Positions 9,623 through 20,659 of a stretch of 64,000 bases of DNA are shown piece after piece. The stretch covers positions 1-64,000 of the forward strand of contig JACEFZ010005600.1 of the NCBI GenBank assembly GCA_014155875.1, given 5' to 3'. The notes beneath the pieces are model-generated. The model made no database searches. It saw only the letters and a list, made by a program, of their open reading frames with translations, and had not been told where the DNA came from. Made by a program: the position numbers and the translations under genes. This DNA is from Cepaea nemoralis (Eukaryota; Mollusca; Gastropoda; Stylommatophora; Helicidae). How positions within the stretch are numbered: the first letter of the stretch is position 1; every line of letters starts with the position of its first letter.

Positions 9623-11203
9623 CTCTTAGCACATCGACCATTCGCCATACTAGATACTGTGATACTTTTAGTCTGTTGCATATAACAGTGGAACTCTACA
9701 CCTTCTAGAGAACTCTCAGTGAATAGGTTACTTACGACACCCATGAACATGATACGTTAAGAGCTATACTTTAAGAGCTATACTATCAAGTGCCCAAGCT
9801 CTAGAACGATCCCAGCAAGAAACGTTAACTGTGTTTCAACCAATAATATCAACCAGTGAACTGACTCTGAATACTGTAATAACATTGTATACGAGATATT
9901 GAGAACAATCCATACTTGCTGTTGCTACGAAACTTTGCAAACAGCCGAAACAGAACGACGTCGACTACAACACTCAAGAGACAACCATACTAACTTTAAC
10001 ATTCATGGCATAACACGCTAACAACAAGAGGACAACGCACACATCATCGTTGGATTTAGTTATTTAATTAATTAATTACTTTAGTATTAAATATGTATTA
10101 TATTTGCATTAATGATGTATATAAAATGTGTTAACCTGTAAGTTGTACATATTCTACGTTAATATTACAGGCGGTGCCATTCATAGGCTAAAGAACCGTC
10201 CTATACAATTGTCTCTGGTTAAATTATAACCCATTTTTGAGTCATCGTACAAAAAGTACGTATTTTCTTAAAGGGCAAATATCGCCTAGTCCATTTTTTC
10301 TAAGGGCAATAACACTTACCTCAACTTTAATTATATATTTTAACCAAATACTATTTTGAATGAAAGGTGAGTGAATGACTGCGTGAATGGATTAAATGAG
10401 AGAACGATATACCTAGCGGACAAATTGTACGCAAACCGTATTTATTGTAATTTGTCTGCGTCTTTCATGTAAAATTGCATGACTTGTCTAAATTGTTAAT
10501 ACATGTTTAGCAGTTAGTTTAATTTAGTAGTTAGTTTAGTATACTTAGTTTAGTAGTTAGGATACATCTAAGCACCACTACTTGGAATGCCTGATCATGT
10601 AATTCATGATTGAGGTTATCCCAACTCGTGACGCTTGGACATAAGCCACACATTCAGCACACACGTTACACAAACCTTAAAACTCAACACTATCAATTTA
10701 AAATACAGTCACTTTATTAGAAACAGCAACTTATTAGTCAACACACTAACAAGCCAACAGGGACACATGTAGTCTGAGGGGGATAAAATAACAAGGTAAC
10801 TACATATTTAGCATTATACAACATACGAGAGTAAAAGTGTATTGAAATGCACACACAGATCAAGATTTGAAGGTGTACTTAATTAGCCAGGACTTCGGTC
10901 TTGTTAATCCTCTTTAATACAGAGGTTAATTGTCTTGGTACCAGTGGGGTACTATGAGAAGGGCGGGTTGTAAATACAACTACTAAAACGTCACGTAACT
11001 TCGGTCAGATAAGCATTTTAAGGACACAGGAGACAGAGTGATCTCTTCACCAAATCAGAGAAGTGGTGTATGGGAGAATACATGAGTTTTAATGCCACTA
11101 TGTAGGTTACCAGGTTACTGCCCACCAAACTACAAACACCAACTTTATGTGATTCGGTGACAGAATTAGAACAGATCTAATTACCCTATAACAAACCATC
11201 ATC
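9623..11203 (+). other. G1 3' noncoding internal region
   Basis: About 1.6 kb between the RNase H stop and the polypurine tract. No ORF with a recognisable domain and no envelope-like gene was found. AT-rich throughout. Its function is unknown; G2 has a region of similar length in the same place. Confidence 0.8.
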
Positions 11204-11219
11204 AGGGGAGAGGGGGGAA
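11204..11219 (+). promoter_or_regulatory. G1 polypurine tract
   Basis: A run of 16 purines (AGGGGAGAGGGGGGAA) ends three bases before the 3' LTR, the position expected for the primer of plus-strand DNA synthesis. Confidence 0.85.
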
Positions 11220-11222
11220 TCC

Positions 11223-11733
11223 TGTCACCGCCTCACCTTTAGATATATTAATTAGAGGGCTGCAACTCCAGCCCAAGGGATACAAGCGAGTCACTCGCGG
11301 CCCGAGTAATCTAGAGCCTTCTCGAACGACTGGTCATTGAGTCCATGGTTCCGTGGACACTGATGTGGCCCGCCTAATGCGGGGTCCACGAGGAACTCGG
11401 ACAGAGTTACCACCCGTGTCGGATCGGGACACGTGTAGACCGGCAGAGGACAGACGGACTTGAGAGAGGCAACAGGGCCTGCCTGAGAGGGACTCAATAG
11501 ATATCAATAGATATATATATATATACATAGGCTAGATAGTTTGCTAGACTGTTGTATGATAACTATGTGTTTGATGTTAACTAACTGTGATATGTAATAT
11601 AGCGCGGGTCTGTTTACCCACTGCGCCAACTGTATATTGAAATACAATAAATGTTCGATCTCATAGCGAACGGAGTTATTGTTGCCTGTGTGAACCCGAG
11701 CTCAGATAACTAGACATGAGCAAGATGATGACA
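11223..11733 (+). repeat. G1 3' LTR
   Basis: 511 bp, matching 3345-3851 except for two substitutions and four extra bases in the AT repeat. Followed by GTGGA (11734-11738), the second copy of the target duplication. Confidence 0.96.
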
Positions 11734-11738
11734 GTGGA

Positions 11739-14385
11739 TAAGCGTAGTGCTGTAAGGAGATGGCAAAATGCCAAGAAGAACAGAGCTGGTCATCCTAGTC
11801 CCTGCTTGCACTTAGAAAGAGAGATGCACACAAAAGTAAGCTATTTCAAAAAACTGGTCAAGGTGGTTAAAAGCGAAAAATGGGCAGAGGTGTGTCAAAG
11901 AGTAAGCACAGACAAGTCACTGAAATTGTTCTGGCGTCTACATAAAAGCATGAGTGGTGTAGTCAAGAATAAGAGCATTTCAGACTTCTAAGGTGCTGAC
12001 CTCACCTGGCAGAGGACTGACGAGGACAAGGGCAAAGCCCTCTTTGAACGCTACCTTGAGCAGGGCAACCAGACAGACATGGGAGGCCGAAATCTGGCCA
12101 AGGAGGTCACCTCAGACAGATGCAAGGCCCAGAACACATCGGAGGAAGACACAGTGACAGTGAAAGAAATCAAGGTTGTGCTTCGACGATCAAATAACAG
12201 TGCTCCAGGTCCTGATGGCATAAGATACAGCGACATAAATAGGTGTACCGACAATGAGCTAGAGAAACTAGCAGACATGTACAACAACAGTATAGGGAGT
12301 GCTAGCATCAAGGAGGAATGGTTACACAGCTATCTGATTCCCTTGCCGAAGACTGACAAAGACCACACAAAAATTCAGGGTTATCGAATTATAACCATGC
12401 AGAATACAATAGGCAAGCTGCTGGAGAAGGTAATTGCCAGGAAAATATCAAGCCAACTAGAGAGGCAAGGTGTTTTCCCACCTACCATGGGTGGGTACCG
12501 TCCAAAAAGAGAAACCTGGACCAATGCAGCAGTCTTTGCCCATGATGTCTATGAAGGTTTCCACTCACGCACTGAAGCCGTTGCTGCAGCGATTGATCTT
12601 GAGGACGCATACAACAGAGTACCATTGGATTTTTTAATGTTTCAGCTTCTTGAACTAAACGTAAGTCCATTCCTCCTTAGTTGGATCGCTGCAGCCCTCT
12701 TCCAACGAAAAGTAGTTTTTAGATGTGGCAGTTGGACTTCGGAACCAACAACAATATATCCTGGCCTACCACAGGGATCACCATTATCTCCGGTAATTTT
12801 CAACGCCTACACAGTGAGAATCACCAGGGAGCAGATCACTGGACCTGGCAGGACATTGTCGTATGCCGATGATGTTTTAGTGTATCGTCAGGGTAAGGAT
12901 AGAGAGGAGGTTGCTGTGGAACTACAAACCGAACTCAATCGCATAAGTACTTGGTGTGATGAAGCTGGGGCAATGGTCAATCCAACAAAGGCAACAGTGA
13001 CTTGGTTCTCGTTGAATAATCATATTGTCAACAACCCAACACCAACTGTAATGCTGTGTTCAGAGACGGTGGAAAGAACGCAGGCAATGAAGTAGCTGGG
13101 GATACGGTTTGATCGAAGCCTTGCTTATAATGTGCACATAGACCAGGTGATAACAAAGGCCAAGCGGGGTTTGGCAGCGATGCGGGTGATGGCGGCAGAA
13201 AACTGTGAGCAGCGCCATCTATGTCTTCTGTACGAGGGGCTGGTCATGTCTGTTTTGGAGTATGCAATGGCAATCCTGACTCTCAGCCATAAGCAGATAG
13301 AAAGGATGGAAAGGATACAGAATGAAGCTATGCGCATTATTCTTGGATGTACAAGAGATACAGCATGCAGGGCGATGCGCTACCTTCTTGATTTTCCAAC
13401 CATTGAAGAGAGAATACAAGTTTGCAGGGCACGCGCCTACCTCAGAATTAACGCAAACACACAACATCCACTGCATAGTGAAATTAGGAAGGTGAAGGGC
13501 AGCAGGTTATGAAGAGGACGGTCGTGGATGGGTCAAGCCGAAGACATTCTTCAACAGGTGTGTTCACTTGAGGACTTAGAACCTGGCGAGGAGTGGGTGC
13601 AAGTGCCAACAGACTTCTGCACATCCTTTTCAGTTTGCATCCAACTAGATAGATAATGCAGACAAGAAAATCCGGCTGCTGTTGAGGCTGAAGTACAAGC
13701 GTTGATTTTCGAGAATTCCCTAGACGGTGACGCGGTCATCTACACAGATGGGTCGGTCGTCCGACATGTGAGAAGCTCATGGGCCTTTACAGCTCGGGCC
13801 GGAGGGAGAATTGTGAAGGAGGACTCTGGTGCTTTCAATGAAACCACAAGTAGCCTGACCATGGAAGTCATGGCAGTAAGTAAAGCAATAACATGGCTCG
13901 AGACACAGACATTCACTAGGGCTTGTTTCCTTAGCGACTCAATGAACATGATCAAGAGGATAGAGGAGGGGTCGATCCGAAGAGAATGGTTGCTGCCTCT
14001 GAAGCGGTCTCGGCTGGCAAAGATTAGTTTCATCTTCGTGCCAGGTCATGCGGGAGTACAAGGAAATGAGCGGGCTGACAAGCTCGCAGGTGAGGCTACT
14101 GTAGAGGGCGGACGCGCCATGGACCAGGCTGACATTCTGAATGCTCTACGAGAAGTGAGACTTTTGCGAGAACCAAGTGATGACTGTGAATCTACAACAA
14201 TGGTCAGACTGCAGGAGCAGCAAATTAAAAGAGGGGTGGCCAAACAAGAACACTACGCAGGAAGCCAAAGAAGATTGATAAACCAACACAGAACTGGCGT
14301 CGTTAGCCGCTACACGCTGCGGGATTTGCTGAGGAGGGGATCCGAGCACTTATGGACTGAATGGTTCGATGTGCAACGAGGATGA
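11739..14385 (+). pseudogene. LINE N1 RT-RNase H ORF with four nonsense codons
   Basis: One continuous reading frame carries RT (SAPGPDGIRY; YPGLPQGSPLSP; catalytic LSYADDVLVY near 12860) and a C-terminal RNase H (IYTDGSVVRH at 13739; FVPGHAGVQGNERADKLAG near 14036). It is broken only by stops at 11989 (TAA), 13093 (TAG), 13510 (TGA) and 13654 (TAA). At each position the sister copy N2 has a sense codon (CAA, TAC, AAA, AAA). There are no frameshifts. The first 48 bp continue the linker that lies left of G1. The last stop is at 14383-14385. Confidence 0.92.
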
Positions 14386-14409
14386 TCTGTCGACTAACTA
14401 ACTAACTAA
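14386..14409 (+). repeat. LINE N1 3' end with (CTAA)n tail
   Basis: A short 3' untranslated end (GATGATCTGTCGA) followed by CTAACTAACTAA, then the right target-site duplication at 14410-14422. N2 ends the same way, so the tetranucleotide tail belongs to the family. Confidence 0.85.
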
Positions 14410-14422
14410 TTAGAGACCATTT

Positions 14423-15066
14423 GTTGCCCATGCAGCATGATCCCTCTCTCGGCCTGCCTAGTTCACTCCAGAGGAAAGGTAACACCAATACGTCTGGAAC
14501 AAGACCAGCTGCAGAAGCTGCCGTATCAGCAAAGCAATGCTCTAAATGTTCGCCAGTCGGAGCTTCGATCCTACGTCATATGCCGACCAAGACATAGAGC
14601 CTAGTCTAGTCTGCCATGACATTTAGTTGTTAGGTTACATTTTCTCGCACTAGAGTTAGGCCTATAACCTCTCAATTGCGCTCCACCCCCTGAAGCCATT
14701 AGCACAATGTGGAGTATCGGATTTGGTGAGCGCCGCCCAACATTCGGCGCTAACAGAAAGCAGACAGTACTGTGTACTGTCGTACGGTAGTTCAGTCATA
14801 TCTGACTAAGACCTGACTAACAACATTCGGCCCTGACAGAAAGCAGACAGTACTGTGTACTGTCGTACGGTAGTTCAGTCATATCTGACTAAGACCTGAC
14901 TAACAACATTCGGCCCTGACAGAAAGCAGACAGTACTGTGTACTGTCGTACGGTAGTTCAGTCATATCTGTTTAAGACCTGCCTAACAACATTCGGCCCT
15001 GACAGAAAGCAGGCAGTACTGTGTACTGTCGTACAGTAGCTCAGTCATATTCGACTAAGACCTGAC
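14423..15066 (+). repeat. Repeat R, right portion with 83-bp tandem units
   Basis: 14423-14740 matches 26975-27298 closely (GTTGCCCATGCAGCATGA..., TCGGCCTGCCTAGTTCAC...). It then passes into four tandem units of 83 bp starting at 14740, 14823, 14906 and 14989, each with GACAGAAAGCAGACAGTACT and GTACTGTCGTACGGTAG. The R copy at 27 kb has only one such unit. The element class is not recognised; no convincing ORF. Confidence 0.85.
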
Positions 15067-15307
15067 TTTATTGGATGTCTAAAGCAAACAAACCTGATAC
15101 ACACACGTTCCTTAGTCAGACACATTGCCCTCTGATGTAAGGAGATATATATTCCGGCGTGGTGTACTCACCTAGAAGAGGAACACAGAAGGATCCTCAG
15201 GTCTTACATGACATTGTTATCAATTTGTGGAAGTCATGAACCACTGTTCTATTGCCTGAACAACACATCTTGGTTTGAGCACTGACCATGAACTTTGTCA
15301 CATCTAA

Positions 15308-17077
15308 AGGTGTGTCAAAGAGTAAGCACAGACAAGTCACTGAAATTGTTCTGGCGACTACATAAAAGCATGAGTGGTGTAGTCAAGAATAAGAGCATTT
15401 CTGACTTCCAAGATGCTGACCTCATCTGGCAGAGGACTGACGAGGACAAGGGCAAAGCCCTCTTTGAACGCTATCTTGAGCAGAGCAACCAGACAGACAT
15501 GGGAGGCCGAAATCTGGCCAAGGAGGTCACCTCAGACAGATGCAAGGCCCAGAACACTTCGGATGAAGACACAGTGACAGTGAAAGAAATCAAGGCTGTA
15601 CTTCGACGATCAAAAAACAGTGCTCCAGGTCCTGATGGCATAAGATACGACGACATCAATAGGTGTACCGACAATGACCTAGAGAAGCTAGCAGACATGT
15701 ACAACAACAGTATAGAGAGTGCTATCATCAAGGAGGAATGGTTACACAGCTATCTGATTCCCTTGCCGAAGCCTGACAAAGACCACACAAAAATTCAGGA
15801 ATATCGAATTATAACCATGCAGAATACAATAGGCAAGCTGCTGGAGAAGGTAATTGCCAGGAAAATATCAAGCCAACTAGAGAGGCAAGGTGTTTCCCCA
15901 CCTACCTTGGGTGGGTACCGTCCAAAAAGAGAAACCTGGACCAATGCAGCAGTCTTTGCCCATGATGTCTATGAAGGTTTCCACTCACGCACTGAAACCG
16001 TTGCTGCAGCGATTAATCTTGAGGACGCATACAACAGAGTACCATTGGAGCTTTTAATGTTTCAGCTTCTTGAACTAAACGTAAGTCCATTCCTCCTTAG
16101 TTGGATCGCTGCAGCCCTCTTCCAACGAAAAGTAGTTTTTAGATGTGGCAGTTGGACTTCGGAACCAACAACAATATATCCTGGCCTACCACAGGGATCA
16201 CCATTATCTCCGATACTGTTCAACGCCTACACAGTGAGAATCACCTGTGAGCAGATCACTGGACATGGCAGGACATTGTCATATGCCGATGATGTTTTAG
16301 TGTATCGTCAGGGTAAGGATAGAGAGGAGGTTGCTGTGGAACTACAAACCGAACTCAATCGCATAAGTACTTGGTGTGATGAAGCTGGGGCAATGGTCAA
16401 CCCAACAAAGGCAACAGTGGCTTGGTTCTCGTTGAATAATCATATTGTCAACACTCCAACACCAATTGTAATTCTGTGTTCAGAGACGGTGGAAAGAACG
16501 CAGGCAATGAATTACCTGGGGATTCGGTTTGATCGAAGCCTTGCTTATAATGTGCACATAGACCAGGTGATAATAAAGGCCAAGCGGGGTTTGGCAGCAA
16601 TGCGGGTGATGGCGGCAGAAAACTGTGAGCAGCGCCATCTATGTCTTCTGTACGAGGGGCTGGTCATGTCTGTTTTGGAGTATGCAATGGCAATCCTGAC
16701 TCTCAGCCATAAGCAGATAGAAAGGATGGAAAGGATACAGAATGAAGCTATGCGCATTATTCTTGGATGTACAAGAGATACAGCATGCAGGGCGATGCGC
16801 TACCTTCTTGATTTTCCAACCATTGAAGAGAGAATACAAGTTTGCAGGGCACGCGCCTACCTCAGAATTAACGCAAACACACAACATTCACTGCATAGTG
16901 AAATTAGGAAGGTGAATGGCAGCAGGTTAAAAAGAGGACGGTCGTGGATGGGTCAAGCCGAAGACATTCTTCAACAGGTGTGTTCACTTGAGGACTTAGA
17001 ACCTGGCGAGGAGTGGGTGCAAGTGCCAACAGACTTCTGCACATCCTTTTCAGTTTGCATCCAACTAGATAGAAAAT
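15308..17077 (+). pseudogene. LINE N2 reverse transcriptase, disrupted by RTE-B
   Basis: An open frame with no internal stop from the 5' truncation to the RTE insertion. It shows the RT fingers and palm (SAPGPDGIRYDD, EYRIITMQNTIGKLLE, INLEDAYNRVP, YPGLPQGSPLSPILF) and the catalytic YADD near 16280. It continues through the thumb and a region before RNase H. One change is notable: INLEDAYNR carries N where N1 has IDLEDAYNR. That first D is the RT motif A aspartate, so this copy was probably catalytically dead as well as truncated. The frame runs a short way into the RTE insert before stopping at 17295. Confidence 0.9.
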
Positions 17078-18217
17078 CAATCAATCAATCAATCATGTGC
17101 CATGCCGAAAAGCGTGGGCGGTCATGTCTCGCCATTTCACTCGATCACCAGTGTCGTGGATCAGCTCAGTGTTCCTGTCTCGTCCATGCCATGTGGCCAA
17201 GCCATCCAGGTATTTTCCTCTCGGTCTTCCTCTTGGTCTGTTCCCTTCGATCTTGCCAGTTGTCACTAAGTTCTCCAATCCATTTCTTCTCATAGCATGT
17301 CCAAAAAATGTTGACTGTCTACGTCTAATTTCTCTAATCAGTTTACGTTGTTCATTTGTCTCCTGTAGTACTTGGTCATTGGTTTTTCTGTCTGTCCATG
17401 GTATTCTTTGAATTCTCCTCAGAAACCACATTTCTGCAGCCATCAGATGCTTTTCAGCTTGACTGTTCATTGTCCAAGTTTCACATCCATACACAAGAAC
17501 AGGCTCTATGTATCCCCTCAACACTCTTTTTCTCGTTTCAATTGACATCTTTTATTGGTCAGAATGTTTTTCATCTTGCTAAAGGCTACTTTCGCCATGG
17601 CGATTCTTGTTCTAATCTCTTCAAGGCATCTCCCATCAGATGTTATAACTGTTCCAAGATAATTGTACCGATTCACTTGTTGAAGAATATTTCCATTTAC
17701 TTGTATATTACTTTGAGGCACTTCTTCCTTCCTACTGACGACCATAACCTGAGTCTTTTTACAATTTAATTCTAACCCCAGCTGCTCACTGTGTACAACA
17801 ACCGCATCTACTAATTGTTGCAGGTCCTGCGGATTGTCTGCAATTAATACTGTATCATCTGCATATCTAATGTTATTGATGTTTCGTCCTCCAATGCTGA
17901 TTCCATTTATATCCTCTACATTTCTGAAAATATTTTCACTGTACAGGGAAAAAAGATCTGGAGACATTACACATCCCTGCCTAACACCTCTCTTAATTGG
18001 CTGATACTGTCCCACTTCATTATCAATCCTTATTGCAGCTTGTTGTTTCCAATATATGTTTTTTATAAGTCTAATGTCTTTCCCATCAATTTGTAGATCT
18101 GCAAGCATATCCACAATGTTGACATGTCTAACTCTATCAAAAGCCTTTGTATAGTCGATAAAGCAAAGATGTATATCCTTGTTTACTTCTATAGCACGTT
18201 CAATAACTGTTCGCAGC
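17078..18217 (-). mobile_element. RTE-B fragment inserted in LINE N2
   Basis: A 1140-bp, 5'-truncated RTE-type LINE on the minus strand, with a (TGAT)n 3' tail at 17078-17095. AGATAGAAAAT at 17067-17077 and 18218-18228 is the 11-bp target duplication. It is the same family as the full-length copy at 54781-59698. Confidence 0.93.
17093..18216 (-). pseudogene. RTE-B reverse transcriptase C-terminal part
   Basis: Minus-strand frames encode RT palm and thumb (KRGVRQGCVMSPDLFSLYSE, INNIRYADDTVLIAD) and the C-terminal region (ETWTMNSQAEKHL, RQSTFFGHAMRRNGLENLV, GKIEGNRPRGRPRGKYLDG). The GKIEGxRxRGRxR motif is characteristic of RTE/BovB-type proteins. A frameshift lies near 17530 between the two parts. 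The N-terminal endonuclease is absent because of 5' truncation. Confidence 0.88.
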
Positions 18218-18228
18218 AGATAGAAAAT

Positions 18229-18941
18229 GCAGACAAGAAAATCCGGCTGCTGTGGAGGCTGAAGTACAAGCGTTGATTTTCGAGAATTCGCTAGACGGTG
18301 ACGCGGTCATCTACACAGATGGGTCGATCGTCCGACATGTGAGAAGCTCATGGGCCTTTACAGCTCGGGCCGGAGGGAGAATTGTGAAGGAGGACTCTGG
18401 TGCTTTCACTGAAACGACAAGTAGCCTGACCATGGAAGTCATAGCAGTAAGTAAAGCAATAACATGGCTCGAGACACAGACATTCACTAGGGCTTGCTTC
18501 CTTAGCGACTCAATGAACATGATCAAAAGGATAGAGGAGGGGTCGATCCGAAGAGAATGGTTGCTGCCTCTGAAGCGGTCTCGGCTGGCAAAGATTAGTT
18601 TCATCTTCGTGCCAGGGCATGCGGGAGTACAAGGAAATGAGCGGGCTGACAAGCTAGCAGGTGAGGCTGCTATGGAAGGCGGACGCGCCATGGACCAGGC
18701 TGACATTCTGAATGCTCTACGAGAAGTGAGACTTTTGCGAGAACCAAGTGAATCTACAACAATGGCCAGACTGCGAGAGCAGCAAATCAAAAGAGGGGTG
18801 GCCAAACAAGAACACTACGCAGGAAGCCAAAGAAGATTGATAAACCAACACAGAACTGGCGTCGTTAGCCGCTATACGCTGCGGGATTTGCTGAGGAGGG
18901 GATCCGAGCACTTATGGACTGAATGGTCCGATGTGCAATGA
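18229..18941 (+). pseudogene. LINE N2 RNase H domain (right of the RTE insertion)
   Basis: Contains IYTDGSIVRHVRSSW (first catalytic D), TMEVIAVSKAITWLE (E), CFLSDSMNMIKR (D) and VPGHAGVQGNERADKLAG (H...D). It degrades the RNA strand during LINE replication. It is in the same frame as the RT at 15308-17077 once the insert plus one duplication copy (1151 bp) is removed. The stop is at 18939-18941. No break lies inside the domain. Confidence 0.9.
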
Positions 18942-19077
18942 GGATGATCTGTCGACTAACTAACTAACTAACTAACTAACATCTAATCTATACTTTCTAT
19001 TGAAACAAACTTACCTAAAGCTGTTGTTGTACTTGAGAGCACACCGCAAGAGTTCAAACATCTATCCATACTATCTG

Positions 19078-19410
19078 CATCTCTACGAAGAGTTTGGTTA
19101 TGTGTTTCCAATGATGATGCCTCATTGTGTGTTATCGGTGAAATTTGGTTATCTGTTTCCAGTGATGATGTCTCATTGTGTGTCACCGGTGGAGTGTGAT
19201 TACGTGTTTCTAGTGAAGAATAGTCATTGTGTGTCATCGATGGAGTTTGGTTATTTGATTCTAGTGAAGAATAGTCATTGTGTGTCACCAGTGAAGTGTG
19301 TTTATCTGTTTCCAAATATGATGCCTCACTTTGTGTCACCGGCGGAGTTTGGTTATCTGTTTCCAATGATGATGCCTCATTGTATGTCTCCAGTGATAGT
19401 CTGTTCACCA
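19078..19410. repeat. 51-bp minisatellite, about 6-7 units
   Basis: Diverged tandem units of 51 bp, each with GGTTATCTGTTTCCA...GATGATGCCTCATTGTGTGTCACC. Because 51 is divisible by three, the minus strand reads as 17-residue repeats (SSLETDNQTPPVTHNEA-like) in an open frame at 18983-19585. No domain is recognised, and the open frame may be only a consequence of the period. Confidence 0.85.
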
Positions 19411-19504
19411 TTTTGGATAAATGGCTACCTCTGTTCTCCCTATGAGTCAGATAAATCTCCTTGCTCTTCTCGCAAAACAAATAACCCTCAATATCCATGC
19501 TGAT

Positions 19505-19885
19505 AAACAGATCACTCTCTCTCTCTCTCTCTGTGCCCCCTGCTGGACAGATCATTCTCTCTGTCCATGCTGCTAGACAGATCATTCTCTCTGCCCATGC
19601 TGCTAGACAGGTAATTGATTATGCCCATCCTGATAGACAGATTCTTCTCTCTGTCACCCCTGCTAGACAAATCATTATATCTGCCCATGCAGAGATTACT
19701 GATTAAGTCCATCCTGTAAGACAGATCATTTTCTCTGTCCATGCTGCTAGGCAAATCATTCTCTCTGTCCATGCGTCTAGACAGATCATTGATTAAGTCC
19801 ATCCTGTAAGATAGATCATTCTCTCCGCCCATGCCGCTAGACAGGCTATTTATCCTGTCCATCCTGCTAGACAGATATATTCTCA
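19505..19885. repeat. 30-bp minisatellite
   Basis: Diverged units of about 30 bp around CTGCTAGACAGATCATTCTC TCTGCCCATG (split for length). The minus strand reads as 10-residue repeats (NDLSSSMDRE) at 19512-19913. A short (CT)n run precedes it at 19515-19532. Confidence 0.85.
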
Positions 19886-19937
19886 CGGTTGATCTCTCTA
19901 TGTAGATTCTCACTCTTGATAATACTGACTGTTGATT

Positions 19938-20270
19938 TTTCTAGATATATTATCACTGTAATGTCTCTAGTTAGATAATCATGGTTTAATTCTCTAGCTA
20001 TATTATCACTGTAATGTCTCTAGTTAGATAATCATGGTTTAATTCTCTAGCTATATTATCACTGTAATGTCTCTAGTTAGATAATCATGGTTTAATTCTC
20101 TAGATATATTATCACTGTAATGTCTCTAGTTAGATAATCATGGTTTAATTCTCTAGATATATTATCACTGTAATGTCTCTAGTTAGATAATCATGGTTTA
20201 ATTCTCTAGATATATTATCACTGTAATGTCTCTAGTTAGATAATCATGGTTTAATTCTCTAGAAAGATTC
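19938..20270. repeat. 53-bp minisatellite, six full units
   Basis: Near-identical units begin at 19968, 20021, 20074, 20127, 20180 and 20233 (TAGTTAGATAATCATGG ...), with a partial unit before. The units are far more homogeneous than those of the two arrays to the left. Confidence 0.93.
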
Positions 20271-20659
20271 TCACGGTTGCTTTCTCTAAGATAAATTCTC
20301 ATTGTTGATTTCTCTATAGTTGATTGTTTATCTGCAGACGATAGAAAATAATGAATTATATATTAAAAGTATGTTGCAAGCATTGAATGGACAAGAGCTA
20401 ACACAGACCACATGCAAATGTATACACATCCATCAATCCATGCGAGGGTTCGACATCAGGAGCGCGATTTATAAACAGATTGTATTGCGCTGAATTCGGT
20501 GGTATGAGGCGTCGACTGTTCTGAATCAATAGCAAACTACTGAACAAACAGCCCATAAATGCTGGGATTGAATGCAACATCCCGTAAAGGAAATGCAACT
20601 AACTTTCCCTTCTGGTCCTCTGTGTAAACTTGTGTTTGAGTGGGGCTGAGTAAAGTAAA
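20271..20659. other. Unassigned sequence
   Basis: About 390 bp following the minisatellites. No motif, ORF or repeat match was recognised. Confidence 0.5.

Larger units (their letters stand above)
3345..11733 (+). mobile_element. G1: complete Gmr1-like Ty3/gypsy LTR retrotransposon (INT before RT)
   Basis: An 8389-bp element with 507- and 511-bp LTRs that start TGTCA and end TGACA. It is flanked by the perfect 5-bp duplication GTGGA (3340-3344 and 11734-11738). Internal order is leader, Gag, protease, integrase, RT, RNase H, about 1.6 kb of noncoding DNA, then a purine tract. The integrase carries a GPY/F module and the RT is of Ty3/gypsy type, yet integrase precedes RT. That pol order is known from the Gmr1 group. 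The LTRs differ by two substitutions (3405/11283 and 3547/11425) and a 4-bp AT-repeat length change, so insertion is recent. It lies inside LINE N1. Confidence 0.95.
2636..14409 (+). mobile_element. LINE N1, RNase H-bearing non-LTR retrotransposon with inverted 5' part, split by G1
   Basis: Bounded by a perfect 13-bp duplication TTAGAGACCATTT (2623-2635 and 14410-14422). The sense part runs from about 3199 to 3344 and 11739 to 14409: endonuclease-RT linker, RT, RNase H and a (CTAA)n tail. The endonuclease part (2636-3198) lies on the opposite strand at the outer left end. This is the arrangement produced by twin priming. The LTR element G1 (3345-11733) sits inside. Without G1 and one GTGGA copy the LINE is about 3.4 kb. 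The C-terminal RNase H and tetranucleotide tail suggest the I/Ingi/Nimb-type group; clade placement is inference. Confidence 0.88.
15308..18978 (+). mobile_element. LINE N2, 5'-truncated RNase H-bearing LINE with RTE insertion
   Basis: A close relative of N1, truncated at the 5' end within the linker/RT region. It ends in a (CTAA)n tail (about 18955-18978) and is bounded by ACATCTAA at 15300-15307 and 18979-18986. An RTE-B fragment (17078-18217) lies inside, flanked by its own 11-bp duplication. Removing that insertion restores a single frame from RT to RNase H. Confidence 0.92.

Noticed and set aside
9623..11203. Envelope gene in G1
   Set aside because: No ORF with a signal peptide, membrane segment or recognisable domain lies between RNase H and the polypurine tract.
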